Shown: positions 17,351-26,516 of the stretch, piece after piece | Numbering within the stretch: the first letter of the stretch is position 1 | Layout of the letters: each line of letters begins with the position of its first letter | Origin: Exiguobacterium sp. s146 | Lineage (GTDB): Bacteria; Bacillota; Bacilli; Exiguobacteriales; Exiguobacteriaceae | Assembly: GCF_018618415.1 (NCBI RefSeq) | Contig: NZ_JACSMA010000004.1 | Span: 1-64,000, forward strand | Direction of reading: 5' to 3' | DNA length: 64,000 bases | Notes under the pieces: model-generated | Told to the model about the DNA's origin: nothing | Databases searched by the model: none | What the model saw: the letters and a program-made list of their open reading frames with translations, nothing else | Translations under genes and position numbers: made by a program

Positions 17351-18070
17351 ATGTCCGAGCTTTTAACGAGCATGCTTAACGGAATGTTGATTTCATTGGT
17401 CAGTCTATTCGGTCCTCTGTTCCTAGTGCTGGGCGGGGTCTTGTTTATGAAGGTCAAGCGCTATAAACGGAGTCGCTATTACGCCCAAACTGGACACAGC
17501 TATTTCAAAGTCGTTCAAGATACCGGTTTATACGGCGAGTATTTATGTGTCGCCGCCATCGAGGAGCGCGTCTCGAATCCCTTCATCTTGACGAACCTAT
17601 ATTTGCCCCATCCGAAGCATCGAGACCGGACGACTGAAATCGATGTGGTGTTCATCAACCAGAGCGGCGTCCACGTGATCGAGTCGAAAAATTATAGCGG
17701 TTGGATTTTTGGACATGAACAAGAACGGCATTGGACCCAATCGATGCCGAACCGAAAGAAATTCCGATTTTTCAATCCGATCAAACAAAACGAATTGCAT
17801 ATGAAAGCGATGGAACAAACGCTTGCCGTGGAACGGAATTTGCTCCATTCTTGGATCGTCTTCAGCGACCGGTCGACGTTGAAGCGCATTGACGTGGCCG
17901 ACGTTCCCGTGCTGAATCGCAAGGCATGGAAACGACAGATTGCCTTACCGGGCGAGGACCGATTGACGTTGGCGGAACAGACGGCCATCTATGAGCACCT
18001 GCTCCAATTCGCATCTGCGGATGAAACCGTCAAGCAGGCGCATATCGCGGCCAAACAACGGGTAACATGA
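17351..18070 (+). CDS. NERD-domain membrane-anchored protein
   Basis: A 239-residue protein with one N-terminal membrane helix (about 10-36) and a nuclease-related NERD domain (about 60-170). The domain shows TGLYGEYLCVAAIE, the core TEIDVVFINQSGVHVIESKNYSG and a final HSWIVFSD strand; the D and ExK of the restriction-endonuclease-like fold are present. Nuclease activity is inferred only from the fold. AGGAGG precedes the ATG at 17351. It stands between terminators as a single gene. Confidence 0.85.
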   Translation: MSELLTSMLNGMLISLVSLFGPLFLVLGGVLFMKVKRYKRSRYYAQTGHSYFKVVQDTGLYGEYLCVAAIEERVSNPFILTNLYLPHPKHRDRTTEIDVVFINQSGVHVIESKNYSGWIFGHEQERHWTQSMPNRKKFRFFNPIKQNELHMKAMEQTLAVERNLLHSWIVFSDRSTLKRIDVADVPVLNRKAWKRQIALPGEDRLTLAEQTAIYEHLLQFASADETVKQAHIAAKQRVT

Positions 18071-18083
18071 CACGTCCGATTCA

Positions 18084-18117
18084 AAAAGTCCCGCTCACGA
18101 TGAGCGGGACTTTTTTT
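18084..18117. terminator. bidirectional terminator, NERD gene / potD
   Basis: A 14-bp stem AAAAGTCCCGCTCA with its complement, T7 downstream, between convergent genes. Confidence 0.9.
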
Positions 18118-19186
18118 ATTTACTCTGCATTTTAAAGCGCAAGTATAGTTCGTTGTAGTATGCGTTCATGCGCTTGCCTAAGTTTTCATACACTTCGAGC
18201 TCGTCCGTCACGTCTTTCGTCGGATAGAAGCGTTCGTCTGACGTCACTTCTTCATCTAAGAATTCAAGCGCCGCTTCGTTCGGCGTCGAATAACCGACGT
18301 AATCGGTGTTGCGGGCCGCGATTTCCGCGTCGAGCATGAAGTCGATGAACTGGTGCGCGCCTTCGACGTTTTTCGATGTGTTCGGAATGACGAGATTGTC
18401 GAACCAAAGATTCGTCCCTTCTTCCGGGATGACGTACGTCAACTCTTCGTTCTCGTACATAATCTCGGAAGCGTCACCTGACCAGACGACGGCCGCAGCC
18501 GCTTCGCGATTGGCCATGAGCATCTTGATCTCGTCGCCGACGATCGCTTTGATGTTCGGCCAGAGCGTCTCGAGCTTCTCTTCCGCTTCGAGCAATTCAT
18601 CTTTGTCCGTCGTGTTGAGCGAGTACCCGAGCGAGTTAAGACCAAAGCCCATCACTTCACGGGTCCCGTCTGCGAGCAAGATGTCATTCTCGAGCGGCAT
18701 GTCCCATAAATCGTTCCATGACGTGATGTCGCCATCGACGAGCTCCGGGTTATACACAATGCCGACCGTTCCCCAGAAATAAGGGACCGAATACGTATTA
18801 CCCGGGTCGAACGACTTGTCGAGGAAACGTGGGTCGATGTTATCGAAATTCTCGAGCTTGTCATAGTCGATTGGCAAGAGCAGGTCTTCTTCAATCATTT
18901 TGCTGATGGCGTAATCCGAAGGGACGGCGATGTCGAACGCCGTACCGCCTTGCTCGATTTTCGTGAGCATCGCCTCGTTCGAATCGAACGTCTGATAGAT
19001 GACTTTCAGTCCCGTCTCTTCCTCGAACTCTCCAATCAAGTCTTCATCAATATAGTCGCCCCAGTTGTAGACGACGAGCGTGTTATCGCCGCCGAACCCT
19101 TGTGCCATATTGATTTGATACACCCAGAGCAAGAGGCCGAAACTGACGAGGACCGGTACCGTCAACATGATGACCAATTTCTTCAT
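18116..19186 (-). CDS. potD: spermidine/putrescine-binding protein PotD
   Basis: A 356-residue solute-binding protein of the polyamine ABC importer. The family opening VYNWGDYIDEDLIGEFEEETG stretch lies at about 39-59, DIAVPSDYAISKM near 90, and VPYFWGTVGIVYNPE near 125. The first 25 residues are hydrophobic without a lipobox cysteine, so it is held by an uncleaved signal anchor or released. It overlaps potC by 4 bases (ATGA) and is last in the operon. AAGGAGG precedes the start. Confidence 0.93.
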   Translation of the reverse strand: MKKLVIMLTVPVLVSFGLLLWVYQINMAQGFGGDNTLVVYNWGDYIDEDLIGEFEEETGLKVIYQTFDSNEAMLTKIEQGGTAFDIAVPSDYAISKMIEEDLLLPIDYDKLENFDNIDPRFLDKSFDPGNTYSVPYFWGTVGIVYNPELVDGDITSWNDLWDMPLENDILLADGTREVMGFGLNSLGYSLNTTDKDELLEAEEKLETLWPNIKAIVGDEIKMLMANREAAAAVVWSGDASEIMYENEELTYVIPEEGTNLWFDNLVIPNTSKNVEGAHQFIDFMLDAEIAARNTDYVGYSTPNEAALEFLDEEVTSDERFYPTKDVTDELEVYENLGKRMNAYYNELYLRFKMQSK

Positions 19187-19983
19187 CGTCTTACCTCCTT
19201 CGCTTTCGCGCCGCGTTGGGCGAGCATATAATACCCAAGGACGAGAATGAGTGTGAACAAGAACAAGATGGCTGACAAGGCGTTAATCTCGAGCGAGATG
19301 CCTTGACGGGCCCGTGAGTAGACTTCGACGGCAAGTGTCGTGAAGCCGTTGCCGGTCACGAAAAACGTGACAGCAAAGTCATCGAGCGAATACGTGAGTG
19401 CCGTGAAGAAACCGGCAAAGATACCTGGCGTGATGTACGGCAAGATGACTTTCGTCAAGACGTCCCACGTGCTCGCGCCGAGGTCACGCGATGCATCGAT
19501 GAGTGTCGGACTCATCTCCTGCAGCTTCGGTAACACCAAGATAACGACGATTGGTACTGAGAAGGCGATGTGCGCCAACAGTACCGAGTAGAAACCAAGT
19601 TGAATCCCGAGCATTGTGAACAAGATGAGGAACGACGCCCCGATGATGACGTCCGGGCTGACGATCAACACGTTGTTGAGCGACAAGAGCGACGTCTTCG
19701 TGAAACGTTGGCGCGCCGTATAGATGGCGAGCGCCCCGATCACGCCGAGCACGGTCGAAATCGTCGCCGAGAGCAAGGCGATGACGATCGTGTTCAAGAC
19801 GATGACGAGTAAACGCGTATCGGTAAAGAGTGACTTGTACCAATCGAGCGTGAAGCCCTCGAAATTACTCATCGTCCCGCCGCTGTTGAACGAATAGACG
19901 ACCAAGTAAAGAATCGGTGCGTAGAGGATGAAGAACACCGCCATCAAATACAGGTTGGCTAATTTAAATTTTTTCGGTCTCAT
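19183..19983 (-). CDS. potC: spermidine/putrescine permease PotC
   Basis: A 266-residue ABC importer membrane subunit with six predicted helices. The cytoplasmic EAA loop reads [20 protein letters not shown] (about 163-182). It overlaps potB by 4 bases at its start and potD by 4 bases at its end. Confidence 0.93.
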   Translation of the reverse strand: MRPKKFKLANLYLMAVFFILYAPILYLVVYSFNSGGTMSNFEGFTLDWYKSLFTDTRLLVIVLNTIVIALLSATISTVLGVIGALAIYTARQRFTKTSLLSLNNVLIVSPDVIIGASFLILFTMLGIQLGFYSVLLAHIAFSVPIVVILVLPKLQEMSPTLIDASRDLGASTWDVLTKVILPYITPGIFAGFFTALTYSLDDFAVTFFVTGNGFTTLAVEVYSRARQGISLEINALSAILFLFTLILVLGYYMLAQRGAKAKEVRR

Positions 19984-20801
19984 CGACGCACCGCTCCTTT
20001 CGCGCCCCAGTCACGCGTGATGACCATGACGAGGACCATCGCCAAAATCAAGAACACGGCAATCGTCGAGCCCATGCCCCAGTTTTGCGTGACGAGGAAT
20101 TGTTGTTCAATCGCCGTCCCGAGTGTGATGACACGGTTCCCAGCAATCAATCGTGTGATCATGAAGAGTGACAACGCCGGGATGAAGACGATTTGAATCC
20201 CTGACTTCACACCGTCAAGCGTGAGCGGGAAGATGACCCGGCGGAACGTCGTCCAGTTCGAGGCCCCGAGGTCGCGCGACGCGTAGACGAGCGACGGCGG
20301 CAGTTTCTCGATGGCGTTATAAATCGGCAAGATCATGAACGGGATGAAGATGTACACTGACACGAACACGAAACTGAAGTCCGTGAACAAAATCTGTTGC
20401 GTCCCGATGCCGATTGCTTCTAAAAACTGGTTCGTGATGCCGTACGTCCCGAAAATACCGAGGAACGCATAGGCTTTGAGCAAGAGGTTGATCCATGATG
20501 GCAAGATGATGAGCAACAGCCAAAGTTGCTTATGCTTCGTCTTCGTCAATAAATAAGCGGTCGGATACCCGATTAAGAGCGAGAAGAACGTGATCAGGAA
20601 CGCATACCAGAAGGACGACAACGTCATCGTCAAATACGTCGACGTGAAGAACATCTGATAATTCTCTAAACTCAAGTTCCCTTCGATATCAAAAAACGAG
20701 TAGTAGACGACGAGCAGGAGCGGCGCGATGACGAACAACGCGATCCACAACCAGTAGGTCGTCAAATAGACCGTCTTCGCGGTTTGACTAGTTTGATTCA
20801 T
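19980..20801 (-). CDS. potB: spermidine/putrescine permease PotB
   Basis: A 273-residue ABC importer membrane subunit, partner of PotC, with six helices. Its EAA loop is [20 protein letters not shown] (near 185). I chose ATG 20801 because GAGGAGG lies six bases upstream; an ATG 15 bases earlier is itself fused to that site. The gene overlaps the end of potA by 14 bases. Confidence 0.92.
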   Translation of the reverse strand: MNQTSQTAKTVYLTTYWLWIALFVIAPLLLVVYYSFFDIEGNLSLENYQMFFTSTYLTMTLSSFWYAFLITFFSLLIGYPTAYLLTKTKHKQLWLLLIILPSWINLLLKAYAFLGIFGTYGITNQFLEAIGIGTQQILFTDFSFVFVSVYIFIPFMILPIYNAIEKLPPSLVYASRDLGASNWTTFRRVIFPLTLDGVKSGIQIVFIPALSLFMITRLIAGNRVITLGTAIEQQFLVTQNWGMGSTIAVFLILAMVLVMVITRDWGAKGAVRR

Positions 20802-21894
20802 GAGCGACCTCCTCATAGGACTCGAGACGACGGTCGAACTCTTCCTCCGTCTCTCCTAAGCGCATGACGTGAATCGCCTCATCATCGAACGTGAGTCCGA
20901 TTTTTGAGCCGACGACCGATTTCTTCGTCGAATGGACGAGCCATTCGTTGCCTTCTTGGTCATAGCAGCAAATCTCATAGTGGACGCCACGGAACAGTTG
21001 TGAATCGACATCGACGACGAGTTTCGCCGATTCGACCGACGTCATCTCCAAGTCCTCCGGACGGATGATGACTTCGACTTTCTCGTTGCGGTCAAACCCT
21101 TGGTCGACGCAATCGAACGTCTTGCCGGCGAACGTGACGACATTATCCTCTGGCATGACGCCCGGGACGATGTTCGATTCTCCGATGAAATCGGCGACGA
21201 AACGGTTGATTGGCTCGTCGTAAATATCGGTCGGTGTCCCGCTTTGGACGATTTTCCCGTTGTTCATGACGAAAATCTCATCTGACATCGCGAGCGCTTC
21301 TTCTTGGTCGTGCGTGACGAAGATGAACGTGATGCCGAGACGCTGTTGCAATTCGCGGAGCTCATATTGCATCTCGGTCCGGAGTTTCAAATCGAGCGCC
21401 GAGAGCGGTTCATCGAGCAAGATGACTTCCGGTTCGTTGACGATGGCACGGGCGATGGCGACACGTTGGCGCTGACCGCCTGACATCTCGTCGATTTCAC
21501 GTGACTCGTACCCTTTCAAGTTGACGAATTTGAGCGCCTGTTCGACTTTCGTCTTCACGTCCGCTTCTTTCATCTTCTTGATGCGCAGACCGAACGCGAC
21601 GTTCTCGAACACGTTCAAGTGTGGGAAGAGCGCATAGTCTTGGAACACGGTGTTCACTTGACGTTTGTTCGCGGGGACGTCGTTGATGCGCTTCCCGTTG
21701 AACCGGATATCACCTGCTGATGCATCCGTGAAGCCGGCAATCAATCGTAAAATCGTCGTCTTCCCACATCCCGATGGGCCGAGCAACGTGTAGAACTTCC
21801 CTTTCTCAATCTCGAAGCTGATGTTTTCTAAGACGACGGTGTCGTCGTAACGCTTCGACACGTTGTCAAAGCGAATAATCGTTTCTGGGTTCAT
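20788..21894 (-). CDS. potA: spermidine/putrescine importer ATPase PotA
   Basis: A 368-residue ATPase with Walker [10 protein letters not shown] (about 38-46), signature [13 protein letters not shown] (near 137), Walker [13 protein letters not shown] (near 156), and a C-terminal TOBE domain (about 280-350). It powers PotB-PotC. The gene follows the regulator with 13 bases between, within one operon, and GAGGAA precedes the ATG. Confidence 0.94.
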   Translation of the reverse strand: MNPETIIRFDNVSKRYDDTVVLENISFEIEKGKFYTLLGPSGCGKTTILRLIAGFTDASAGDIRFNGKRINDVPANKRQVNTVFQDYALFPHLNVFENVAFGLRIKKMKEADVKTKVEQALKFVNLKGYESREIDEMSGGQRQRVAIARAIVNEPEVILLDEPLSALDLKLRTEMQYELRELQQRLGITFIFVTHDQEEALAMSDEIFVMNNGKIVQSGTPTDIYDEPINRFVADFIGESNIVPGVMPEDNVVTFAGKTFDCVDQGFDRNEKVEVIIRPEDLEMTSVESAKLVVDVDSQLFRGVHYEICCYDQEGNEWLVHSTKKSVVGSKIGLTFDDEAIHVMRLGETEEEFDRRLESYEEVAHESN

Positions 21895-21907
21895 TTCAGT
21901 TCCTCCC

Positions 21908-22447
21908 TTATAAATATGAATGCGTCGCGACGATTAAACATTCACTCTCGCCGTCATGATCGTTGACGAGCTGATGGGAATCAGAGGCGACGTAATAGAG
22001 TGTTTCTCCGGTCTTGGCGAAGTACGTATGATTGCCAAGTTTTAGCGCGATGTGCCCCGATAGGACATAGACGAGCGTCTCCGACCGTGACGGCTCATAT
22101 CGTTTGAACTCGCCCTGCTTCGAGAACGTCAGCAAAATGGGTTCCATCTCTTTTTCATTCGATTCGGGGATGAGCCATTCGGTCCGATACTTCCGCTCCT
22201 CGTCGACGTAGACAGTCCGGTCGTCCTCGGTATAGATCACTTTTTGGTTCACGTCTTCATCAAAGAACTCTCTCGGCGAACACCCGAGCACTTCCAACAA
22301 GTCGAATAGCGTCTCAAGCGAAGGTGAACTTAAATCACGCTCGATTTGAGAAATATAGCCTTTACTCAAATCCGTACGCTCGGCCAACTCTTCTTGCGTC
22401 AGCCCTTTCTTGACGCGGAGCCGCTTGATTTTTTGACCGACTTCCAA
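21908..22447 (-). CDS. XRE-cupin regulator of the pot operon
   Basis: A 179-residue regulator with a helix-turn-helix (about 6-60; [20 protein letters not shown]) and a C-terminal cupin (about 105-175; [34 protein letters not shown]). This is the PuuR-like architecture commonly found first in Bacillales pot operons. It probably represses or senses polyamines (inference). The start is TTG with GGAGGGG seven bases upstream. An inverted repeat upstream (22472-22505) may be its operator. Confidence 0.88.
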   Translation of the reverse strand: MEVGQKIKRLRVKKGLTQEELAERTDLSKGYISQIERDLSSPSLETLFDLLEVLGCSPREFFDEDVNQKVIYTEDDRTVYVDEERKYRTEWLIPESNEKEMEPILLTFSKQGEFKRYEPSRSETLVYVLSGHIALKLGNHTYFAKTGETLYYVASDSHQLVNDHDGESECLIVATHSYL

Positions 22448-22471
22448 GTCACAACCCCTCCTTTCGGCTTT

Positions 22472-22505
22472 GAATCAAGTTTAGTCAAAGATGATTCCAA
22501 CTAAA
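22472..22505. promoter_or_regulatory. candidate operator before the pot operon
   Basis: Two interleaved 6-bp inverted repeats with identical 14-base spacers lie here: GAATCA / TGATTC (22472-22477, 22492-22497) and TTTAGT / ACTAAA (22480-22485, 22500-22505). They are 25 bases upstream of the regulator start and are likely its own binding site. Confidence 0.4.
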
Positions 22506-22582
22506 GAAAGTTTATATATACTTAACTACAAAGCAAACTAATAGCGTCCTTTATTATAACGGATTGGATGCGGTTTGCAAGT

Positions 22583-22613
22583 AAAAAAACCACACCGGTT
22601 GCGGCGTGGTTTT
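22583..22613 (-). terminator. terminator after yfhJ
   Basis: The minus strand has AAAACCAC-g-CCG / CGG-t-GTGGTTTT followed by T3 more, right after the stop codon at 22613. Confidence 0.87.
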
Positions 22614-22882
22614 CAATGGATGTCGCGCTGGGACATCAAGTGTTTGAACTTCTCGTTTTTCGTCTGGAACAAGTGGAGTTGCGGCCCGTACGCATCGATT
22701 TGTTGGACGACGTATTGGAACGATTTTGCTTCCCCTGGATACGGTTCGCCGGCACGGGCGAGCGTCGTCTCAAAATCTTCCCAGAGCACTTCGACCCACG
22801 TCAACGCCTCGAGCTCGCTCAAGACGTCGTTCTTCTGTTTCAAGATTTCGGCCAAGCGCTCGTATTGTTCGGTTCGGTTCAT
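22613..22882 (-). CDS. small WVELL-type protein (YfhJ-like)
   Basis: An 89-residue, largely helical cytosolic protein with the motif WVEVLWEDFE (about 29-38), similar to the WVELL signature of Bacillus YfhJ. Its function is unknown. Its ATG overlaps the yfhH stop (ATGA) and has GGAGG eight bases before, so it is coupled to yfhH. Confidence 0.7.
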   Translation of the reverse strand: MNRTEQYERLAEILKQKNDVLSELEALTWVEVLWEDFETTLARAGEPYPGEAKSFQYVVQQIDAYGPQLHLFQTKNEKFKHLMSQRDIH

Positions 22883-23193
22883 GCCTTCACCTCCGACAGC
22901 TCCGAGAGCGGAATCGCATGTTCAGCCGTTTCCCCTTCGAACGTTCCCCACCCCATGACACCGTTCACAAATTTCAAACGGAACGGGCGCTCATTATAGT
23001 TGACGACATACGTCGTCCCCGGCTTGAACGATTTCGGGTCAATCAAATAGCTCTCGGCAATCGCAATCCGTCGCAAGACGACCTCGATCTCACTGACCAT
23101 CCCCATCTGCTCGGCTTTGCGCTTCCGTTCATGGAGCGCTCGAATCTCTTGTTCGAGCTCGTATTTTGATAAATCACTCAATCGTTTTTCCAT
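22879..23193 (-). CDS. yfhH: YfhH-like protein (DUF1811)
   Basis: A 104-residue DUF1811 protein: an N-terminal helical hairpin rich in K/E (LSKYELEQEIRALHERKRKA) then a small beta domain (GTTYVVNYNERPFRLKFVNG) that resembles an SH3-like fold. Its function is unknown. In Bacillus yfhH lies beside recX; here recX is 7 kb away with the exporter-rtcB operon and lctP between. The start ATG 23193 is placed by GGAGG eight bases upstream; a GTG three codons earlier overlaps this site. Confidence 0.8.
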   Translation of the reverse strand: MEKRLSDLSKYELEQEIRALHERKRKAEQMGMVSEIEVVLRRIAIAESYLIDPKSFKPGTTYVVNYNERPFRLKFVNGVMGWGTFEGETAEHAIPLSELSEVKA

Positions 23194-23232
23194 TTCACTC
23201 ACCTCCCTTGTAGCGTATCAGATTTTTCAAGG

Positions 23233-23272
23233 AAAAGAAAAAGGCGAATCTGAACGATGTTCAGTTCGCCTT
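23233..23272 (-). terminator. terminator of the exporter-rtcB operon
   Basis: The minus strand has AAGGCGAA-GAAC / GTTC-TTCGCCTT with small internal loops and then T5CT4. The rtcB stop codon TGA lies inside the 5' arm. Confidence 0.85.
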
Positions 23273-24439
23273 GAAGTTGTACAGCGGTTTGATGATGTGA
23301 TTGATGGTGACGGCCGGTTCGATATAACGGACGATCTCCTTCATCGACTTATAGACGAACGGTGACTCGTCAATCGTCGACGGTCGGACCGAGCTTGACC
23401 AGACACCGGTCATCGACTTTTTGAATTCGTTGAAGTCGACGCGTTTCCGCGCGGCCGAACGTGACATGACGCGGCCGGCACCGTGTGGTCCTGAGAAGTT
23501 CCAGTCCGGGTTGCCCTTGCCGGTACAGATGAGCGAGCCGTCGCGCATGTTCATCGGGATGATGACCCGCTCGCCGTCCCGTGCCGAGATGGCCCCTTTT
23601 CGAAGCATCATCGCATCATGGTCGATGTAGTTGTGGACCGTGTCGAATTGATCGACGATGTTCCAGTTCATCGCCTCGACGATGACGTCGGTCATGGCCA
23701 ACCGGTTGGCAGCCGCATATTGCTGGGCGATGCGGACGTCGTGCATATAATCTTCCATCGCTTCCCCTTCGACGTAGGCGAGGTCGCGGAAACGTTTCCG
23801 TGCCTCGCGCTCCGTCTCGAGATAGGTCGCGATGTCCTGATGCCGTCCCGTTGCCTTCATCCGTTCAATCTCGTCTCGAATGTCGGTCGTCTTCATCATG
23901 TGCTCGACCGCCAACTGTTGATAGTGGTCAGCGATTTGGACCCCGAGGTGACGTGAGCCGGAATGGATGACGAGAAACGTGCGTCCGGCTTCGTCCCGGT
24001 TCACTTCGATAAAGTGATTGCCCGAGCCGAGCGTGCCGATCGAGCGGAGCGCCCGGTCCAGTTTATACGGCGCCCGCACGTCATCGAGCGGGAGCTCGGA
24101 GGCGTATGGGTGTGCCGCATCGCGGATGTTCATCCCGCTCGGTACGTATTGACGGATGATGTCGTCGAGCCGTTGAAAGTCGATTCGTTTCACCTTGATT
24201 TCCGTACAGAGCATGCCGCATCCGAGGTCGACGCCGACGAGATTCGGCACGACCTTGTCATGAATCGTCATCGTCGTCCCGACGACCGACCCTTTGCCGG
24301 CATGCATGTCTGGCATGATCCGAATCGAAGCACCTTTCGTGAACGGTTGGTCGACGAGCGTTTGGATTTGGGCCCGCGTCATATCGTCAATCCGTTCATT
24401 GAATACTTTGGCCCGGTTATGCTTTCCGATAATCTCCAT
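23261..24439 (-). CDS. rtcB: RNA-splicing/repair ligase RtcB
   Basis: A 392-residue RtcB, which joins RNA 2',3'-cyclic phosphate (or 3'-phosphate) and 5'-OH ends using GTP and Mn2+. The expected metal and active-site residues are D71 and C74 (GVDLGCGM), N141/H142 (GSGNHFIE), H159 (HSGSRH), H269 (HNYID) and the guanylylated H319 (GPHGAGRVMSR). The length is near that of E. coli RtcB (408). AGGAGG precedes the ATG, which is only 9 bases from the BmrD-like stop with no terminator between, so it is part of the exporter operon. Neither archease nor RtcR/RtcA is seen here. Confidence 0.94.
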   Translation of the reverse strand: MEIIGKHNRAKVFNERIDDMTRAQIQTLVDQPFTKGASIRIMPDMHAGKGSVVGTTMTIHDKVVPNLVGVDLGCGMLCTEIKVKRIDFQRLDDIIRQYVPSGMNIRDAAHPYASELPLDDVRAPYKLDRALRSIGTLGSGNHFIEVNRDEAGRTFLVIHSGSRHLGVQIADHYQQLAVEHMMKTTDIRDEIERMKATGRHQDIATYLETEREARKRFRDLAYVEGEAMEDYMHDVRIAQQYAAANRLAMTDVIVEAMNWNIVDQFDTVHNYIDHDAMMLRKGAISARDGERVIIPMNMRDGSLICTGKGNPDWNFSGPHGAGRVMSRSAARKRVDFNEFKKSMTGVWSSSVRPSTIDESPFVYKSMKEIVRYIEPAVTINHIIKPLYNFKAN

Positions 24440-24448
24440 ATGACCTCC

Positions 24449-26494
24449 TCAACTGATGGCTTGTTGTTTACTTTGCAACTCATGCATCCGGGCGTAGACA
24501 CCGCCTGCGGCGATGAGCGACTGGTGGTTCCCTCGCTCGATGATATGACCGTGGTCGAGGACGAGGATTTGATCCGCTTCTCGAATCGTCGAGAGACGGT
24601 GCGCGATGACGAACGTCGTCCGGCCGTACGTGAGCGTCTTGAGCGCCTCTTGGATGAGCGCTTCCGTTTCCGAATCGACACTTGCCGTCGCTTCGTCTAA
24701 GACAAGGATGGCCGGGTCGAACACGAGGGCACGAGCGAAGCTGATCAATTGACGTTCCCCGCTCGAGAGCGAGGCGCCACGTTCGATGACCGGCTCGTCT
24801 AACCCGTGTGGCAACTGTTTGACGAAACGATCAGCTCCAACCGCCGTCAATGCGCGCCATACCCGATTGTCCGAAATCGTCTCGTCCCCGAGCGTCACGT
24901 TCGTCCGAATCGATCCTGTGAACAAGAACGGGTCTTGCAGCACGATGCCGAGATGGGCGCGGACGGCTTGGGTCGGCAGTTTCGTCACGTCCATGCCGTC
25001 AATGTTGAGCGTCCCTTCGGACGGGTCATAGAAGCGCATGAGCAAGTTCATGATCGAACTCTTGCCGCTGCCGGTGTGACCGACGAGCGCCACCGTCTCG
25101 CCCGGTGCCGCATGGATGTCGATGTGTTGGAGCACCGGTTTCCCGGCTTCATAGCTGAATGACACGTCGTCGAACACGACCTCACCTTTGAAACGTGCGA
25201 TGCGTTCTGACGAAACATCCTCTCCTTTCTCATCTAGCAGTTGGAACATCCGGTCTGCCGAGACGAGCGCCTGTTGGAGTGGAGACAGCTGATTCATGAT
25301 TTGCGTCACCGGCTCGAAAATCCGTGACACGTAATCGATATAGGCGTACAAAATCCCGAGCGTGAGCACGCTCCCTGTTCCGAGCGTCTGCGCACCGACG
25401 ACCCAGATGAGTAAGGCGAGCGCCATGTTGCGGAAGAAGTTGACCAAGTTGTGCGACATGAGCGCATCCAATTTGAGCAGCTTCCGCCTTGTTTGGAAGT
25501 TGTCGCTGTTTTTCTCGTTGAACTCGTCATAGACGAGATCTTCTTTGACGTACGATTGAATGATCGGCATTGTTTGAATGCTCTCATTCAATTGTGCGTT
25601 CATATCGGCGACGAGGGCGCGGACACGGAAGTTGTTCCGGGTCGAGAGGCGTTGGAACAGTTTAATCCAAACGATGACGACCGGGATGATGATGAGCGAG
25701 ACGAGACCGAGGCGCACGTCCAAGAAGAACATGGCGATCAAGACGCCGATCATCATGACGACGCTTTGGAAGACGCGTGCGAGTACGCCTAAATACAAAT
25801 CGCGAATCGTCTCGGTGTCGTTCGTGACCCGGCTGACGATTTTCCCGATTGGCGTCTGGTCGAAGTAGCGGACCGGAATCGTCTGCAAATGCCGCATGAC
25901 GTCAAGACGCATCGTTTTGACGATGTTATGGGCTGAGCGTTGGAGCAGCATCTGTTGCCCCCAGTTTAATCCTGCCGCGATGAGGAGCAAGACGACGTAC
26001 AGGCCAGACAGCAATAACACGGCCCGTAAATCTGTCTCGTAAAAGCGGAAGACGTCGGTCGATGAGAGTGGCACGATATTGTCATACGTCGCCGTCTCCT
26101 CGCTTCGCGTGATCGTGAGCACTCCATCTTCGACCTCACGGACACCCCCGCTCATGACGGCGTCAGGGACGAGATAGTAGCCGTCGGTCGTCTGTACGAT
26201 TGAGACGGGACGGACGATCGTCTCTCCATCAATCCTCGTCTCTTTCTCATAGGAGTTCCCGTCAAAGGTGACACTTCCGCCTGACTCGACTTGTACCCAA
26301 TCGCGCTCGATGGCGACGATGTGGTCGTCGATGATGATTTTGGCGATATACGGTCCGGCCAGTTCGGCACCGACCGCTAAAAAGAGTAACGTCAATCCTA
26401 GGAAAATCGAACGTCTCACTTGTTTGGCGTAGCCGACGAGTGAACGGATCGTTTTTTTCCTGCGGACTGGATCTAATTCATATTGATCGATCAT
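24449..26494 (-). CDS. bmrD: heterodimeric ABC exporter subunit, BmrD-like
   Basis: A 681-residue TMD-NBD half-transporter. An extra domain of about 100 residues (roughly 50-155) is inserted between helix 1 and helix 2, as in the extracellular domain of Bacillus BmrD (YheH). The ATPase has Walker A GHTGSGKSS, signature variant LSSGERQ and a complete Walker B ILVLDEATASVD with catalytic glutamate. With the preceding gene it fits the asymmetric BmrCD drug exporter. AAAGGGGG precedes the ATG, 22 bases after that gene. Confidence 0.9.
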   Translation of the reverse strand: MIDQYELDPVRRKKTIRSLVGYAKQVRRSIFLGLTLLFLAVGAELAGPYIAKIIIDDHIVAIERDWVQVESGGSVTFDGNSYEKETRIDGETIVRPVSIVQTTDGYYLVPDAVMSGGVREVEDGVLTITRSEETATYDNIVPLSSTDVFRFYETDLRAVLLLSGLYVVLLLIAAGLNWGQQMLLQRSAHNIVKTMRLDVMRHLQTIPVRYFDQTPIGKIVSRVTNDTETIRDLYLGVLARVFQSVVMMIGVLIAMFFLDVRLGLVSLIIIPVVIVWIKLFQRLSTRNNFRVRALVADMNAQLNESIQTMPIIQSYVKEDLVYDEFNEKNSDNFQTRRKLLKLDALMSHNLVNFFRNMALALLIWVVGAQTLGTGSVLTLGILYAYIDYVSRIFEPVTQIMNQLSPLQQALVSADRMFQLLDEKGEDVSSERIARFKGEVVFDDVSFSYEAGKPVLQHIDIHAAPGETVALVGHTGSGKSSIMNLLMRFYDPSEGTLNIDGMDVTKLPTQAVRAHLGIVLQDPFLFTGSIRTNVTLGDETISDNRVWRALTAVGADRFVKQLPHGLDEPVIERGASLSSGERQLISFARALVFDPAILVLDEATASVDSETEALIQEALKTLTYGRTTFVIAHRLSTIREADQILVLDHGHIIERGNHQSLIAAGGVYARMHELQSKQQAIS

Positions 26495-26516
26495 GAGAGA
26501 TTCCCCCTTTCCCGGA

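Noticed and set aside
24379-24700. Plus-strand long frames opposite rtcB and the exporter genes
   Set aside because: They are shadows produced by the GC-biased third codon positions of the minus-strand genes; no ribosome-binding sites or known motifs.
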